Shown: positions 13,001 through 27,044 of the stretch, piece after piece | How the letters are laid out: each line of letters opens with the position of its first letter | Numbering within the stretch: position 1 is the first letter of the stretch | Program-made: the position numbers and the translations under genes | DNA from: Sepioteuthis lessoniana | Lineage: Eukaryota; Mollusca; Cephalopoda; Myopsida; Loliginidae | Direction of reading: 5' to 3' | Assembly (NCBI GenBank): GCA_963585895.1 | Contig: OY757916.1 | Span: 20,164,060 to 20,228,059 of the forward strand | Length of the DNA: 64,000 nt | The notes under the pieces: model-generated | Told to the model about the DNA's origin: nothing | What the model saw: only the letters and a program-made list of their open reading frames with translations | Databases searched by the model: none

Positions 13001-16000
13001 ATCAGTGTATTTACAAACCATATATTTAATATATATGTATAAACAAGATATGGCATTAAATAACTGACAATGGTTGATATGCCATCAAACCAAACCAAAT
13101 CAAACATGTTAGGATTCTATCTATGGATTAAATAGATCTGATTAAAAATTATTCCTATCTGATAAAACCATATGTAAAAAAAAAACTCGCTTAAGAAACT
13201 TCACAAAATATGTAAATATAAATGTACAATGAATACCATTCCCTAACCTCTAAGCATAAAATAACCTTAGACTGGTTGACATACTGTTAAATCAATCAAT
13301 CAATCTTTTGGCATTGTCATCAACTGTATTGATGTATTCTTAATCTTGTCCATAGGATTTCAATAGCTATTTTTATCTTCACTGAATGCCAGAAGTCACA
13401 GGGGGCCAAATCTGGACTGTGGGTTGGGGAGGAGAAGTTATCAGATCTGAGTCACACAATGTTTTGCAAAATAAACAACAAAAGTAAACAACAAACCTGC
13501 ATTTGATGTGAAGAATCTACTTGTTAGGTCTCTATGGACAGAACAACCTTTCTGGAGAGTGTCTGTTCATGCATACACAGTGAAGTTCCTTCTGGTTGCC
13601 AAAATATATTAAGGTCATAAAACTCGTTTTTGAAATATTCAGAATAGCTGCATACATCTAGAACAAATCTTGTTTATTTTTAAAAATATTTTGATGATTT
13701 GAGGTAATATTGATTATTCTATGATGTATTATTCTTTTTTCTTACATTCATAGGTGAACGGCCGTTTGATTGTAAAATGTGTGATAAGTCTTTCAACCAG
13801 AAAGGTGCTCTCCAGATCCACATGACTAAACATACTGGTGAGAGGCCACATATGTGTGAATTTTGCTCAGCAACTTTTTCTCAAAAGGGAAATCTACGTG
13901 CTCACATCCAGGTGAGATACATTTTCTCTCTATGTAATTGTTGTTAATTTAGGGGTGGGAAAAAAAAAAGAATTTTTCAGCACTCTTCAATTGAAATTAA
14001 TTTTTTTTTTTCATAATTTGAAATCTTTAGGAAAATTAAAAAATTACTTTTTAACTTTCTGTTAATAATGACACACAGATGTATATAGAATATTTCTAAT
14101 TTTTGAAAAAAAAAATCTGTATAGAATATTTTTAAGTTTTCAAGAAAAAAATTGTTTCATCATTTTCTTTGATATTCTGCAGTGTCATTTTGCCCAGAAA
14201 TAAAAATATCTTAAAATTTAATGAAAATGTGGAATTTCTCACCCTTGTTTAAAAATATTTTTTTAAGAATGTTTTATTCCTTGAATTTCAATAATTGTAA
14301 AGTTGAAGTATATCAGAATTATAGTGCTGCCATACAAAGATGAAAAAGCTATTGAATTATACAAGCTATCGGATCGGATCATTAATGCAATGCTCCCCCC
14401 CCCCGAAATCCCTGCATGATAGAATCATTGGGTTGGCAATACTCACTAAATATGTTCCCTTGTAATTACTTTCTCTGGGGATATCTGAAGGCTCAGATAA
14501 TGATGAACTGAAAGATTTTATTTTGAAATCACCACTTGCATAAAATATCAAAGTGTGGAAATTGAAACCATCTTAATAAATCACTTTATTCGAAAACAAA
14601 ATAATTGTATCTTCATTACATAATGTTTTAGCTTGGCAGTTTTCTTGGCAACATTAAGTGAATATCACATCCTGTTACTTTTAAGATGCAAATAGCATAA
14701 TGGTTATCACAGAAAATGGAACCAAGTTGAAATTATCTTGGATTTATCTTGAAATCTCAACAATACCAGAGGCAATGCTGAGGTGATCTGCCAGATCTTT
14801 GTTGCTGCTAAATGAACCAGACTTTGTAGAAACTTAGATTAGATCAGAAATTCTTAACATAAGGTGCATGCACCACCAATAATATTTTGGTGGGGCTTGT
14901 TAAGAGACCAAGTTAATGGCCTTTTTAAGCTTTCTTCGTGTGAATTGCAGTAAAATTTTGAATATGTAAGAATTAAATATTTTGTGAGTGTGTGTGTGTG
15001 TGGGGGGGTTCATCAGAATTTTAGAAATACCAGAGTGAGGCATGGCACAAAATTGGTTTGGAACTACTGGATTAGATGTTTTGCTGGTCATGCCAGAGCA
15101 AAGAAACACATGACCAACAAAGAATGTGAAGGTGAAAATGAAATCATTGATTTGTTTTTAACTATAGACATTTGTGAAGCAATTATGAAAATTTCCTGGA
15201 TGACTTATCCAAAAGAAATGGAAGAAGTGACATTCAATCAAATCAAGGAGATTATTTTAAAGAATATGAAACCCAAAAAGTAGTTGGTCATTGCTGGAAA
15301 AACTAAATTCATGGCACTAAAACAAGAAAAAGAAAAACCTATTATAAACTTTTTGCATTGGCTACAAGACATCAGCAGATTCTTTGAATTTGAACATTTA
15401 GAAAAAGAAGAAATGTCTATTGAAGAAGAATTAATTGAACTGCTGATTTGAAACAGAATAACTTCTTGGTAACATTATAACAAGAAGAAATATGGGGAAT
15501 AACTTTTGTAATTGCTTTTATTAAAAAGAATTTTGCTTTTTCTATAAATTAAAAAAATTCCTAGATTAATTGCAAAACAAAAAAAAATGAGCTAATTTTA
15601 CTGCTTTAATTTTTCTGTCTGTCTTTAAGAAATGAATATTTTTTGTAAAATGAAGTATTTATCTTACAGCGAGTGCACTCATTATCTAAAGATGCTGATG
15701 GACCCAATTTCCAATGTGATGAATGCAGCTGTGTCTTCCGAAAACTTGGCAGCTTAAATGCCCATATTAGTCGATCACATTCAGAATCAGCAGTAAGTAG
15801 TAATTCTGATATTCAAGGCCACTGGTCTCCAAATTTTTCTGTACCACATTTTTAAGAGTGAAAGAACAATCAGTGTTATAAATAAATGAATAAGATTAAA
15901 ATGAATGAAACATTTCATTTGGATTTATAAAAAATATTTAAGATTCAAAACAAAAAATGAATTAATTGTTTTTAAAATTACTGATTCTTTATCTTTAACT

Positions 16001-17986
16001 AGGATTGAAATAATTATATCTTTCTCGATATTTGTATGAAATATAAATTTTTATTTTTGCATTGTATCAATAATCTAATATGTATGTATATTTATATTGA
16101 AGTTTATATATATATTGATTAAATAGGTAATTAAATTTCTAGCTTTTATTTCTTGTGAAATGTTGTTACCTTTTTTGATTCATTTTTTAATCAGGATTTA
16201 CCAGGTCAAGTTGAGGTTCAACCCCTTGCTGACAGTGATAAAGTAATTCATCAAATTATTGAACTGTCAGTGCAATCTGGTGCCAAAGATATCAATGGGC
16301 AGGTAAGATAAGTCTTTTTTTTTTTTTATCTTGGTTATAATATTAAAATCATTAAATGATTAAAAAAAAATTTTCCCATTAACAGTACATTTTGAGACTT
16401 TTTGTTTTTGAGCAAGTTTTGACATTGAAAATAATGAAGAAAAAAATTATCATTGTTCAGGAATTAATTCAAACATTACTAACATAATATATGTACAGTT
16501 GTTGAGTTTATAAAGACAGTTTTTCACAATAAGTTTCTGGCCTTATTAGCTGACTTCATCCTTTACAGAAATGTAAGACCTCACCAGAAAGGGTGTCCTA
16601 GGTATAACACTATGCTGTATCTGGTGGTAAGGTAGTTCAGGAGCTCTGAGGAGTGTGACGTATCTCTTCATTGCCATTGCTTTCAGGTCCACTTTTACCT
16701 GAAATAGTAGTAAAGTTGGCAACCGTAGTCGACGGCGACCAGAAGGCTCCCATTTCAATAGCTACTACATCAAGGTGTAGGGGAGGGCGCTACTCCTTTC
16801 CCTGGATTGCTCCACCTAACCCTTGATACATACCTTATATTGCTGAGTGTTAAGCAAGGAGGTATCTAGTACCATTTTTAAAGTCTTTGGTATGACTTGA
16901 CCTGGGATTGAACCCAGGTCTCCCGGATCATTGGCAAACACTCTACCTACTAGGCCAATGAGCTGGTTTCAAAGGGTCCTATCTGTGGGTTAAATAGATT
17001 TGTTTAAAAATTATTCATATTAGACAGGAATGCTTTATGCCATATAACAATGTACAAATTATTTATATTAAGAATTCTTAGTTAAAGCCATATTTGCTTA
17101 CTAGAGTCATTGGTCTAATGAGTAGAGTGTTCGCCAATGGTCTGGGAGACTGAAGTTCAATCCCAGGTTGAGTCATACCAAAGACTCAAAAATGCTTAAC
17201 ACTCAGCATTATAAGGTAAGGATCAAGGTTAAAGTGTTACATAGCCATATACACGAATATGGCCATGTGTGAAATGGGTATCGAATATTCATAACGATAG
17301 AACAAAGGAATCTCAATTCGAAAACATGTAATGACTTCTTGTTCAGCTACGAAACCTTTTTATTAACGTTGAGTTAAAGGTTTCGACGTAAGGAGGAGAG
17401 ACACAATCTTCTATGCTGTCTTATTCATTTGGACCCCCATCTCGTGCAGCCTTCATAGGGCGCACGTTCACCTCGCGACTGCGAGCTCCAAAAGTCGATC
17501 CTTCTCGTTTGGTGTCTAATACCCAACTCTTACTTTCTTCAAATCTCCCACAAACCTCCGCGCGCTTCCAGTCCATGCCGTCACCCGCACCCTGTCATCG
17601 CGTTTCGTCTCGGACTATTATGACATCTGAGTGACACCTCCATCTGCCCGCGTGCGCCTGCGTTAACACCTGCCTCAATGTTGCACCTAAATAACCCATG
17701 TGCTGAGCCAAAAGGTTCTCAGCCTAACTAAACTCAAAGGCATGAACCGAAATCCCTCAGTTATTATATAACAAAAGTGGAGTAATCCAGGGAATGGAGT
17801 AACGCCCTCCCCTACACCTTGGTGTATAGCTGTTGAAAAGGCTGCATTTGGGTCACCCTCGACTAAAGTCGCCAACTTTACTTATTTATTACTTTCTTGA
17901 AACCATATAATTGCTTACAAATTATTGGTTTGGTTTGGTTTTATGGCATATCAACCATTGTTGGTTATTCAATGCCAAATCCTCTT

Positions 17987-18025
<39 letters not shown>

Positions 18026-21000
18026 GGTTTTGTTATGTTTTATGACATATCGGCCATTGTAGGTTATTTAATGCCTAATCCTGTTTTTAAATATATAATC
18101 AAATACATTTGATTTGTAAACTCATTTTGTTGATACATTTTTAAACGAGCCAAATTTTTTCTCTAGTTAAGCATTAACAGAGATGTTGTTTTCACCATAA
18201 AATTAGAATTTGCCCTTACACATTTATTCTTATGTTTACTATTGTTCTACTTTCAACAAATTTATAACAATGTCTTTTCACTGTTTAAGGAATGCCACAG
18301 GTATTTTTCCATTCCTCTCAAATTTGAACATTAAAAAAAAATAAGTAAAAGATAAATTCTTTCTTACCAAAAAATCAACCATTTCATTAATACAATAGCA
18401 TTGGATGATGTCAGTCTTGAGAGAGAAAAATGTCAGTGTTAAAGATATTTAGTTGATATTGTTTGAATTTCCTAAGCAGAAAAAAAACTAACTTTCACTG
18501 TTTTGATTAAATTCTAAATTTAGAAAAACTAGCTGAAAATGTAACACACTAATTATATGTATATCAGTTCTTGCGGCCTTTTTCTATTGGTCAGTAAAAA
18601 TAGAATGTGTGTACTATGTCATATTTAATGTGGAGTATTCTGGAAAGTATTTCACTGGTAAAAATGAGTTAACTTGGTTCCCTGTGTCTCTAATGGAGGT
18701 ACATGCAACTGAATATACTCAGTTGTCATGTGGTTGAGGCCTAATGGTTAAAGTGCTGAACTGTGACCTCAAAGTAAATGAGTTTGAACTCCAGGCATCC
18801 TATTATGTTCCCTTTTGGACAAATACTCTTAGGAAAGGTAGCAACAGCCTTATCCCTCCAGCTATGGGTTAAATAGTGTCACTGCTGTTCTTATACAAGG
18901 GTTAATAAAAAAAACTCCCACTTGTTTTACTTCTTTTTAAATCCTAGAATATTTGGGTTTCAAGTATAACAAGAGGGTGAGGGTAGATTGTATATCAGAT
19001 ATAAATTGATTAGATTGTTATTTTAAAAGTGCAAACTCTTGGAGGGATGTTAAAAATATCAGAAGACTTTAAATATTTATTTGAGTGACTTTATAGATTC
19101 AAGAAAAAAATTGAATAGAAAAAATATTCTTAACTTGAGAGATATTGAGTGTAGACCTTGATTTAGTGAATGTTACTAAATTTGAATTTTAGGTGTTTTT
19201 GAAACATTTTAAGTTGTTAGTATTTTTAAAAAATCGCAAATCAATATCTGTAACTTTTGACATTCAAGATTTATTGATATATTACTGGAAAAAAATTAAA
19301 TCAGTTGAATTCAATGAACAAACAAATGATTACTTTGCTAATCAAAAGTTGTGAATTGTTGATAAATCTTATCCCCCTTTTTTTTTAACCTGGTTTAGTT
19401 AATCTCTAAATAAAATATATATCCTTTTGTGAATTGAAGTTATTTTTCTTTTTGTCTGAAAAATTAATTTATAGGGTTAATCAAAAAACTCTTACTTCTT
19501 TTTAAATCCTAGAATATTTGGTTTTCAAGTATAACAAGAGGGGAGGGTTGATTGTATATCAGATATAGAATATATCTTTTTATTTGAAAAAACAAAAAAA
19601 CAAAACAAAAAAAAACTCCCCCAAAAAACCCCTGTGTTGCTTTATTTTGAATTGGATGAAATACTTCATTATGAAATGTTTTTGAAAAATATTTGCTGCA
19701 AGGCAGAAAAAAGATGTTTTCATATACTTAAAAGAAAAAAAAATTTTTTTAAATCTTAGATGTCATCTTTATAACTTTTTTTTTCTTATTGTTTTTTTCT
19801 TTTTCTGTTTTGTTTTTTTTAATCAGGCTGAACCTGTGAATGCTGACATTCTCCAACAAGCTCTTGAGAATAGTGGTCTTCCAAGCGTCAATGTTGGAGG
19901 GGAACAGGAAGGAACAGAGGATGCTAATGGAAATGCAGTCCAAGTGCCAGTCAGTCTGAGTCAGACCATAAGTACCATGGCTGTTCATGATGCAGTCACT
20001 GGATCCACTAAAAGACACACCATACGCAAAGTAAGTCCCTTTGCCAATGCTTACACTTTAGTAGAGTTGGGGTGGCACATTATATATTTGTAATGATAAT
20101 TTTCTTCCAAAAATGAACATTAACCTGGGTCATTAATATTTTTCATGTAAAAGAATTTAAATGGAAAGAAAGAAATGGATTTTGATTAATATGAATGTAA
20201 AACAATGTAATATAGAAGAAGGAAGTTACTTACCAAGTAACTGAAACTCACCAAAAAGTGAGCGGATAAAAAATGCTCCTTTAGCCATTCTTATTTCCAC
20301 CGAGCAGTTTTATCCTATTTACCAACCCCTCCGCTCGGGCAGGATATGACACAAGGTCAATTTTTAAGCAGAGTTTAACAAGTTTTAATTCAGAGTTTTC
20401 CTTCTCCTAGACTAGTTGCCTCACCAAGGCTGAAGAACCTAGTCTGTCCTACTATTTACCCATAGCTGGAGGGAAAATAATTGGATTCATACCTTTCCCA
20501 AGGGTATTAGTGCTATGTGAAATGCAATCAGTCGTGTCGCCGTGTTCATTTCCTACGACGATAACAATTACACCACAGGCACCTCCACCGAGCAGTTTTA
20601 ACCCAATGCTTGTTTTGGGGTCATCAGGAGAGAATGTGCACCATATATATATGCGTATTTCTTTGAGTGATAAATGTAGATGTATTGGGTATTTTAAAAT
20701 TTTGATATTATTTTAGATGTAAATATCTGAGTAACTACATTGTCTAGGCAAATGAAACTAAATAGGCTTAATGATGATCAAAAAAAATTTATTCATCAAA
20801 ATTTGAATGAGAAATTCAAAGGCATGAAAATGCCTGTAAAACTGCACATGTCATCTTGGTAGTTCACTTCCTGCCAAACATGCTGCAACATGTCTTGGTT
20901 AATGGTCTCCAGTGCAGCAAGAATTCTATACTTGAGTTCATCTGAGCCTTTAGGAAGAGGGAAGGAGGAACATAGACCAGTTCCTTCACATAGTCTCAGA

Positions 21001-21888
21001 GAAAACATCTCACGGTGTCAGATGAAGTGAATGTGGTGACCATTTCAACAGTACATTGTGTCTTCATCACCAGCATGGTTAATCCATCTCTTGAGCAGGT
21101 TCTCATTGAAATAAGCTCGCACTGTGAGCTTTCAGTGTGATGAAGCTGCATCTTGTTGAAAAATGAATGAAAATTGGACAAGTTATGCAATTACAAAATT
21201 TTCTGAAACACTCTGTACATCTCAAATGATATCTGTTTTTCTGAAACAGCCTATACATCTCAAATGATATCAGTTTTTTTGAAACAGCCTATACATCTCA
21301 AATGATATCAGTTTTTCTGAAACAGCCTGTACATCTCAAATGATATCAGTTTTTCTGAAACAGCCTGTACATCTCAAATGATATCAGTTTTTCTGAAACA
21401 GCCTGTACATCTCAACTGATATCAGTTTTTCTGAAATAGCCTGTACATCTCAACTGATATCAGTTTTTCTGAAACAGCCTGTACATCTCAACTGATATAA
21501 GTTTTTCTGAAACAGCCTATACATCTCAACTGATATCAGTTTTTCTGGCACACTCTGTATATTGAAGGCACATTATTGGCATAACAGTTATCATTAAAGA
21601 AAATAGACTCCATGAATTAACTTCAACTTCAGGATGAGGCTGCTTTGTGTTTTACTTTCCTTTTAAGTTTTTTAAATGTGTGAAGTTAAGGAAAATATTT
21701 AGTTGGGTTTTCACTCACTAGAAGCCCAGTTGGCTAGGGCTGTAGAATACACCAACTGCATCACTGCAGAGGAATAAGACCTCTCCAATGAATATTCTGT
21801 ATATGACATTAAACCATCTGATAGGGAGGCTCCATTAATGGAGCTTTGGAGAATGCAGAGTACCCTTTGTTGGATTATTTACTTCCAT

Positions 21889-21940
<52 letters not shown>

Positions 21941-24900
21941 CAAACAAGATTTGGAATTAAATAACCCTCAAGAGTTGATATGTCAATAAACCACATAAGC
22001 TAACCTGTTCAATCTTCTACTCTGTTCGTACAAACAACTCCCTTCCATGCTGTCAAGTAGGTATTATGTTTAATCTGGTTGATGTGTATCCTCCTGAACA
22101 TATTTAATTTTGAGCTTATTAGCAGATATTTACACATGATAAATTATGATCTGATTTTATGTTAAAGTCATCAATTTTATCAGATTATGTTGCTGGAACA
22201 TGGCAGGTTGGATTCTTCTGTTATCAAAAAAGTGTGACTAGTTCTATTCAGTTCTTCACCACTGCAAACAAAATCATCTGGGATGTTCATTTGTTAAGCA
22301 TTGACTTAGTTAAAGAATTATGAAACAGTTTTTGATATTTTTAATGGATGACCATTATTATCAGATGCATAGAGACAAATATTGAACTCATAAATTTCTG
22401 TTGTAACACATATAAGTTCATAGTTTGACAGTGTGATATTTCTCTAAACTTTCCTTATTTCTCTTGTTTTTAGGTGAATGGTGTACGCTGGCATCAATGT
22501 ACTTATTGTACGAAAGAATTTAAGAAACCTAGTGATCTTGTTCGGCATATACGTATTCACACACATGAAAAGCCATACAAGTGCAATCAGTGTTTCCGTG
22601 CATTTGCTGTGAAGAGCACCCTCACTGCACATCTCAAAACCCATACAGGTGTAAAAGAATACAAGTGTGAAGTTTGCAATAAGATGTTTTCTACATTGGG
22701 GAGCCTTAGAGTTCATTCCCGTTTACATACTGGTAAGTAAAATTTCATTCTTTAGAATGTTTTTTATGTTTTTTTTTTTTTGTTTGTTTTTTTTTTATTT
22801 ATAAAAGCATCTTTTTATTTTTAGAACATGTAAATTCAAGATAAACCTTATTGATGATTTATTTGTTTGCATTTAAAGAAAGAAAACAAAATTTAAAAAA
22901 TATGATAGCATACTAGTGTCAATGAACAGTTTTGCAATATTTTGATATGTTCTAGTTTGTGGTGTGTATATGTCATGTGACCAAATAATGTACCCTCTGT
23001 GGTTGTTAGTATCATGGTAGTTGCATTATATTACATATGACATGGATTTTCGATTTGTTCCTAGTGACCTCATGTGCTTTGACAAGCTGTCACGTTATGA
23101 TTAGTAAACGGTGATAGCAGTGTGTTGAGGTAGGCCAGTCGAGCCGGTGTGCAACCGGAAGGAGACCACGTGATATGAGAACTACGTGATCAGATTTAGA
23201 CAGAGTCCAGAGAATCAGGAATCGAGACAGGGATAGGCAGCCAATCAAAGGCATCTTGGACGATACGGCTTGCAAGGGGGTGCAAGTATTGGCACCCCCT
23301 GGCTCCCAGAAGGAGATATGGGACAAGAAGAAGTCCCCTCTCTGAGTATATGTCTCTCCATCTATCTCTCAACCTAACAACAAACTGTGTGCCCCTTTTG
23401 AGAATAAAATGAGAGATATATTTTCATATATACATGTTCCTTGTTGTTCATAAAGACCCAGCTGAGTATACTACAGTTGGTGTCCTGAACATTGTGCATT
23501 TTTTCATTTTGTGTGTGATTTGAAAGGCACACAGATGAACGTGCAATGTAGTCTAATTTTGGAACTTATTCTTTACAAGTTGGAACTTGGCCATACTGCG
23601 GCTCAAGCAACTAAAAACGATTGTTGTATGAAAGTGTCACAGACTCGACGGTCAGGAATTTGAATCAGATAATGACTTACTTTATCGTTGCCATAAAAAG
23701 GCTCGTCTTGGTCTGGTGTGCGGAGCTTTAATGCAAAGAGAAAACTAGTACACGCTGGCACTGCAATATTTATGCATATTGAACACATGTGACCAGTATG
23801 CTTTGCCAACTATAAAAGGGCATAGCGAGGGTTAGCTCAGGACTCTTTTGCCCCTGAGGTATAGAGATTAATAGCGAAGATGGTGTCATTGGTGAACAAT
23901 TTGAAAGACGGTTGGATCTGGTGTCGCCTGGAGGATGGTTCAGCCAGTAACTGAGTTCCAGTGATGGATTGCCTCTCTTTGGGGTTACTCTGTTGGTTTT
24001 TTTGTTTTTTTTCTCTCTTTCCCTTTCTCTCTTTACCCTTTAGAAAGGCAAAGGTGCAATTAATCCCAGTAGAGTAACCAGATGGTTCAAGAAATTTTAC
24101 TCGTGTTGCAAAATCTTGACAATCAAGCAATGCCAGGTTGGCCTAAAAGTGTGATTTTCAAAGTTGTGCTCCAAGCCATAGAGGCAAATCTGGCAAGTTG
24201 CATTTGGAGAGTATCAGGTGAGCTCATCATCTCACAATTCAGTGTGGTTAGTCACCTTCATGACTTCAGCGAAAGTATATGAAACTGCTGAATTGTGTTT
24301 TACATCAACAAAATATTGCAAAACTCTTCACTTGGCCTTGTAATTATTATTAGTTGGCACGTAATAAAGGATCTGGTTTTAAGAAGTTTGTTATGACAAC
24401 CCTTATTTGATCTTTACAAAGATCATGAGACTAAGAAGGTGAGTTAACAAAACTTGGATGTGACCATTTGAATGATGAAAAAGGTTATTGAATTAATTAT
24501 GAGAGCCAATAATAAAAGAGTCTGTCTTATGGAATAGTTGGTGTTGGTTGGTAGAGAGAGATTTCTGTTTGAGTCTTGGAAAGAAACTGATTATCTTATA
24601 ACATTTAACCACAGCAGCTAGTTAAAACATGTTGGCTATCATACACTTTTACCATGTGGCTGTGTACATATTATTTGTATTAAGAATAGTTACTTGAACC
24701 TGTAATTGTTTACTAAGGATTATTATTAGTTACTTGAAACCATGTATTTGTAAGTTATTGGTGTTAGATAGGAATACTTGAAACCATATAACTGCTTACA
24801 AGTTTTTGGTGTTAGGTAGAAATAGTTGGAACTATATAACTGTGCAAACAAAAGATTATTATTAAATAAGAATAGTTACTTTAAACCATATAACTGTCTG

Positions 24901-25655
24901 TAAATTATTTGTATTAGATAATAATACTTGAAACTATACAACTACACAAATTATTTCATAATCCTAGAGCTAACTTGGTACAGCAAAAATCTGATTCATT
25001 CATTATTAAATTCTCTTTGCATTGATTGGTCTGAGTGATTGTATTTATAGATTCCTTTTTTTTTTCTTTTTTTTTTAAGTTACAAAACATTTTGGGAGTT
25101 TGTAAATAGCAGAGAGTTCTGTGACATATTTCTAGCAATTATAATTTTGATTTATAAAGATAAATGTGAATTAATAGCTGAAAGTTTTTTGATTTCATTT
25201 GAAATTGAAGTTATTTTTTAGTATTTTTGGGTCGTTTTATAAAATGAATCAAGAAACACATCTATTATTCAAAATACAATTATCTAAATCAATGGTATTT
25301 TTCCAAGATATGCAGAAGAAAATATGAAATAATCCAATGTTGAGCCAAAAATTATGGAACAATCTTGTAATTGGCATTCTTAAAACAAATACCAGCAGAA
25401 GCATTGATATGCAAATTGGTCTACAGTAAAAAGGGGACTTATTTTCTTTTGCATGGCTTAGAAAAAAAAACTTATAGCATTAATCTTCATAATTTAATGT
25501 AGATTTTTTAAAGAATATTTAATGAAGCTAAAATGTTGAGCTATCAAATAAAAAAAATGTTTTGTGTCCTATCTGTTATTAGTTTATTTACTGCTGGATA
25601 ATAAACCCATGTGAACATTCTCTATGTGTGCTAATTCCATAATTTTTGCCTGGGG

Positions 25656-25709
<54 letters not shown>

Positions 25710-26997
25710 TTTGGCAGCATTTCTTCATTAATACAAATTTTGTTGAACATAGACATTTTCTGTCTACATATTTTCTTGTGGATCCTTTCATATTGCCGTA
25801 TTGATTTTATAATATTCGGCGGGAATTGATTGATGTATTTTCCATAATTGTTTATTTCCCAAGTACTTTCTGCCTGACTTTGGGCCATCATCAGGGGAGG
25901 ATCTATTACAAAAGTGATGTAACTTTTGTATGTACATTACTACTTTGTAAGAAGAAGAGTGTCTGGGCCGTTGCAGTGTGTAGCGTTTACTTTTAAAATT
26001 ATTCTATAAATAGTGTCAGTAGCTAAAGATATTTAAGTACATTAGCACTGGTTTGAAAATTAATTCTGTTAAGTTTTGGTTGAATGTTCCTAATATGTAG
26101 TGCTTTGAGAATCTGCAGTTTATTTCTTATTTTGATGTTCTAATATTGTTGTGTTTTCGGTGAGAATTTTTTGTAATTCTGTTTTTGGGCATGAATGTTT
26201 TTTAAATGCTGTGCTATGGAACTTGTATCAGAAAGGTGCATTGTAAGTCTCCTCGATAGGGTAGTTGAGGTTAAACCAACATATATATTATTATTATTTT
26301 CAGAGATACAATCTCCTAAAGGAAAGTTGAATTGATATATAACGTTGGTTTTTTGCAAAACTCCAATTGAAGGAGAGGAATTATTTTTGATGACTAAGTT
26401 GGAGGCTTTAAATTTATTATAATATATAATAAGTTTTATTTTTTTTTTATTAGAATCAGTGGGGAGTATGTTTCTATGAATCGATGTTTTTAATATTTTT
26501 TCATCTGATTTATAATTGTAGTGCATTTGGTTACAGTAAAAAAAGTTTGATATATGTTTGTTAACTGGGTGGAGTAGTACACTGTTAACATTTTTAATCT
26601 TATGTTTAATTTGTTCATCAACAATATAGTTAGGAAACCTATTATTGATGAGAGCCTGTTTTGTGTTTTCTATCTCTTTATAAAATATTGTTTTGGAGAA
26701 GGAGATCAGTTTGGCACGAGATATCAGGTTACTATTAATTGCTTTTTTTATATCTGAAGGTGCATTCACTTTTCAAGTTGGGGGTACAGGAGTTATTATT
26801 TGAGGGTTTTTTGTAAGTAGAGGTAGTTAAGTTATTATTATTGTTAGTATCAATGAGAACGCCTAAAAAGGAAATTTTATTGTTTTTGTTTAGTTTATGA
26901 ATAAAGTTAAGAACTGAATTTTTTTGGAAGGTGTCTTGTAGTATGTTGATTTCGTTAATATTATTAGCAAGAATAGGGATGTCATCAACATATATAC

Positions 26998-27044
<47 letters not shown>

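Larger units (their letters stand above)
22918..24340 (+). mobile_element. Mariner-derived deletion element interrupted by two insertions
   Basis: Pieces at 22918-23023, 23475-23621 and about 24053-24335 join into the same ~530-bp element seen at 30333. Readings such as [30 protein letters not shown] and [19 protein letters not shown] belong to the N-terminal helix-turn-helix domain of a mariner transposase; the catalytic domain is absent. The right end AAAATATTGCAAAACTCTTC mirrors the left CAGTTTTGCAATATTTTG. Confidence 0.8.

Noticed and set aside
17413-17634. 73-codon GC-rich frame as a transferred gene
   Set aside because: It lies wholly inside the solo LTR and has no domain.
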